This document shows positions 7,233-8,982 of a DNA stretch of 8,982 bases, piece after piece. The notes beneath the pieces were generated by a model. The model saw nothing but the letters and a program-made list of their open reading frames with translations, made no database searches and was not told the origin of the DNA. Made by a program: the position numbers and the translations under genes. Origin of the DNA: an uncultured Synergistales bacterium (GTDB lineage Bacteria > Synergistota > Synergistia > Synergistales > Aminobacteriaceae); contig CALFXN010000074.1 in the NCBI GenBank assembly GCA_937957815.1, positions 1 through 8,982 of the forward strand, written 5' to 3'. The stretch's first letter is position 1. Each line of letters opens with the position of its first letter.

Positions 7233-7320
7233 TCCTGTCTGAACTCTCGTACTTCAGTCTGAAGGACGATGGAATGGAACGCGTTTTCCCATCTTATGTA
7301 TGGGCGGTATTTTTTTCTTG

Positions 7321-7349
7321 TTTACAAAGGATGGACTCTGTGGTATATC
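7321..7349 (+). promoter_or_regulatory. Candidate promoter for the divergent transporter gene
   Basis: TTTACA (7321-7326, five of six to the -35 consensus) and TATATC (7344-7349, four of six to the -10) are 17 bases apart within the AT-rich part. The inverted repeat TGGT-N5-ACCA (7341-7353) overlaps the -10 and would be well placed for repression. The resulting leader would be about 230 nt, which is long. Confidence 0.4.
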
Positions 7350-7587
7350 ACCATAAACGCTTCATAGTTATACAAGGCGCTATGCTCAAACATAACAACA
7401 AATTTGCGCAGAACCATCATACATTCGTCGTTTTTAGGCACCGAAATTGATCATTACGATCGAAACAACGCCGGATGCGATGTCGCACACTCGCGGAATG
7501 CGGGAAAAGCTTTTTCGGGAAGGGAGGGCGGAAGGGAGCGGTACCGAAGAGAAGCATACCGTCAGAGATTGAAAGGGGGAGTTCCGT

Positions 7588-8766
7588 GTGAACCTGTATC
7601 TTCTGTTCCTGTGCCTTGCTGTCTTCGCAATCGGCGACATTCTCGGCGTTGCGACAAAGGCGAAGCTTTCATCGGTTTTCGTCGCGCTTCTGCTCTTTCT
7701 CGTCGGTTTCCTGACCGGCTTCTTCCCGCCCGACGTCATCGACAAGGCGGGCCTCTCGCAGATCGCGAAGTGGGCGTCCGGGTTCATCATCTTCCATATG
7801 GGAACGATGATCAATCTCGACGAGCTCCGCCGCGAGTGGAAAACCGTCGTCATGTCGCTCTTCGCGATGCTCGTCGCCGTCGTATCGATCATCGCGGTCA
7901 TTCCGCTCATCGGGAAGGACGCCGCGATCGTAAGCATCCCGATCGTCAACGGCGGAATCATCGCGACGCAGATCATGACCGAAGCGGCGATGCAAAAGGG
8001 ACTGACGCTCGCGGCGGCTCTCGGCGCGATCGTCTACGCGGTCCAGAAGTTCGTGGGGACGCCGCCGGCCTCGTTCTTCGGCCTCAGGGAGGCGGAAATC
8101 ATCCTCAGGGAATACCGCGCGACGGGCGGAGCGCCCGCGCAGAGCGCAGCGAAAGCCGACACACCGGCTTCTCCCGTCCGGCAGTCATTCCTCCAGAGAA
8201 ACGATCTCGACAAGTATTACACGAATTTCACGTGCCTCGCCGTTACGGGACTTTTCGCGTGGCTTTCAATGGAGCTCCAGAAGAAGACCGGCGTCAACTA
8301 TTCGATCTGGGCGCTGCTGGCAGGAGCGACCGTCGCGCAGCTCGGCATCGTTCCGGAGCGCATTCTGGACAAGGGTAAGGCGTCCGGACTCCTGAACATG
8401 GCCGTCTTCGCCGCGATCATTCCGTCCCTGGCGAAAATAAAGGTCGCGGATCTCGTGACGCTTTCCTGGCAGACGATCGTCATCTTCGCAGCCGTCCTCG
8501 TCGGAACGATCATCTTCATGTACCTTCTTCCGACGTGGAAGTTCATCGGGTCGCGGAACCTCTCGGTCGGCATCGCGATGGGACAGCTCCTCGGCTTCCC
8601 GGCGACCTATCTGATCGCCAACGAGATCGCGACGGCCGCCGCACAGAACGAGGGGGAACGCGCGGCCATCCTCAAGAAGATCATGCCCGCCTACGTCGTC
8701 GCCGGACTCGCGTCGGTCACGACCGTTTCCATCGTGATCGCAGGGTTCTTCGTCAAGTTCCTGTAG
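7588..8766 (+). CDS. Polytopic membrane protein, probable secondary transporter of unknown substrate
   Basis: The 392-residue protein is very hydrophobic, with about ten to twelve predicted helices (roughly 3-22, 28-46, 56-77, 86-108, 112-132, 137-158, then 213-232, 237-255, 265-282, 287-310, 318-345, 360-391). A hydrophilic segment (about 160-212, rich in Ala, Arg, Glu, Pro) splits it into two similar-sized halves, as in two-repeat secondary carriers. Possible functional loops are FIIFHMGTMINLDELRREWK (66-85), SIPIVNGGIIATQIMTEAA and SVGIAMGQLLGFPATYLIANE. The layout recalls ion-coupled carriers such as the glutamate or 2-hydroxycarboxylate symporters, but I do not recognise a specific family. 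The start is GTG at 7588, with AGGGGGAG six or seven bases before it; no ATG is close. The gene stands alone on the plus strand, divergent from the TRAP regulator, and ends at TAG before a strong hairpin. Confidence 0.8.
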   Translation: MNLYLLFLCLAVFAIGDILGVATKAKLSSVFVALLLFLVGFLTGFFPPDVIDKAGLSQIAKWASGFIIFHMGTMINLDELRREWKTVVMSLFAMLVAVVSIIAVIPLIGKDAAIVSIPIVNGGIIATQIMTEAAMQKGLTLAAALGAIVYAVQKFVGTPPASFFGLREAEIILREYRATGGAPAQSAAKADTPASPVRQSFLQRNDLDKYYTNFTCLAVTGLFAWLSMELQKKTGVNYSIWALLAGATVAQLGIVPERILDKGKASGLLNMAVFAAIIPSLAKIKVADLVTLSWQTIVIFAAVLVGTIIFMYLLPTWKFIGSRNLSVGIAMGQLLGFPATYLIANEIATAAAQNEGERAAILKKIMPAYVVAGLASVTTVSIVIAGFFVKFL

Positions 8767-8785
8767 CGCCGCGACCCGAGCGAAA

Positions 8786-8826
8786 GAACGGGGGCGGGGA
8801 AATGTATCGCTTCCCCGCCCCCGTTC
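8786..8826 (+). terminator. Perfect 16-bp GC-rich hairpin after the transporter gene
   Basis: GAACGGGGGCGGGGAA (8786-8801) and TTCCCCGCCCCCGTTC (8811-8826) are perfectly complementary, with a 9-nt loop, starting 19 bases after the transporter stop. The plus-strand side is followed by CATACAG, not a T-run. On the minus strand the stem is followed by TTTCG. It may therefore stop transcription from both sides or protect the 3' end. Position and strength make a terminator role likely although the tract is atypical. Confidence 0.7.
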
Positions 8827-8982
8827 CATACAGAGTCCCCTCGCGCGGAAACCCGAACGCTTCCGGCTGATCGCCCGCTCGTCACCGCGCTCCGTAGTAC
8901 CGCTTCGCCTCCCGCCGACAATGGACGGGGTCGTCAACACTTTTACGGACAGAAAGTTAAGCGACAGCGACAGTGTTCCTGC

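Larger units (their letters stand above)
7005..7587. other. Long intergenic region between the divergent regulator and transporter genes
   Basis: About 580 nt hold no convincing gene. The part from about 7290 to 7450 is clearly richer in A and T than the genes around it. Open frames here (for example 7017-7262 and 7211-7450) lack ribosome sites and have unremarkable composition. The region has several dyads: CGGAA-TGC-TTCCG (7077-7089), a 20-bp near-palindrome (7213-7232), CTTCAG-T-CTGAAG (7252-7264), GGAA-N6-TTCC (7276-7289), TGGT-N5-ACCA (7341-7353), TGCGA-TG-TCGCA (7476-7487) and AAAAGCTTTT (7505-7514). Short dyads are expected by chance, so only the longer ones deserve weight. Confidence 0.6.

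Noticed and set aside
7288..7316. CCCAT...ATGGG stem followed by a T-run, as a possible terminator
   Set aside because: Only a 5-bp stem with six bases before the T-run, and no gene upstream on that strand to terminate.
7211..7450. 79-codon plus-strand open frame in the AT-rich intergenic region
   Set aside because: No Shine-Dalgarno before its ATG, no recognisable domain, and it runs across the candidate promoter.
1..8982. CRISPR array, tRNA, rRNA or toxin-antitoxin pair
   Set aside because: I saw no regularly spaced repeats, no cloverleaf or rRNA-like sequence, and no small gene pair with its own ribosome sites.

Overview
The window is high-GC bacterial DNA with compact, mostly minus-strand genes and strong purine-rich Shine-Dalgarno sites. 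Gene content (a TAXI-type TRAP transporter with a fused permease, plus amino- and keto-acid type catabolic enzymes) fits an anaerobic amino-acid or organic-acid fermenter. A Synergistota-like organism is my best guess. That guess is an impression from gene style and is not proven by the sequence.

Layout. From about 7004 down to 1, everything is on the minus strand and reads as one transcriptional direction: a promoter (6977-7004), a 27-bp imperfect palindrome, an FCD-domain regulator (6209-6928), a TAXI periplasmic binding protein with a TTG start (5104-6108), a 199-nt gap with hairpins, the fused TRAP permease (2952-4904), a RidA-family protein (2480-2950, one base after the permease stop), a DapA/NAL-family lyase (1514-2431), a CoA-disulfide-reductase-like flavoprotein (107-1507), and the first 22 codons of another gene that runs off the left edge (1-68). 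On the plus strand, after a 640-nt intergenic region that is AT-rich in part and contains several dyads, lies a polytopic membrane protein (7588-8766) that looks like a secondary transporter of unknown substrate. A perfect 16-bp hairpin follows it (8786-8826). The last ~150 nt hold no clear gene but may hold an insertion-sequence end.

How the genes may work together. The binding protein captures a small organic acid or amino acid in the periplasm and the permease imports it using an ion gradient. The RidA protein would hydrolyse or protect against reactive enamine/imine intermediates. The lyase would make or break a carbon-carbon bond, or deaminate/dehydrate a 2-keto-acid-like intermediate, through a lysine Schiff base. 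The flavoprotein handles redox. The regulator at the head of the cluster is probably the substrate-responsive switch. The substrate cannot be read from the sequence.

The most unusual points are the regulator's domain pairing (an NrpR/RNase R-type winged helix joined to an FCD ligand domain, where a GntR-type helix is usual), the large palindrome sitting between its promoter and its ribosome binding site, and the unassigned transporter encoded divergently from it.
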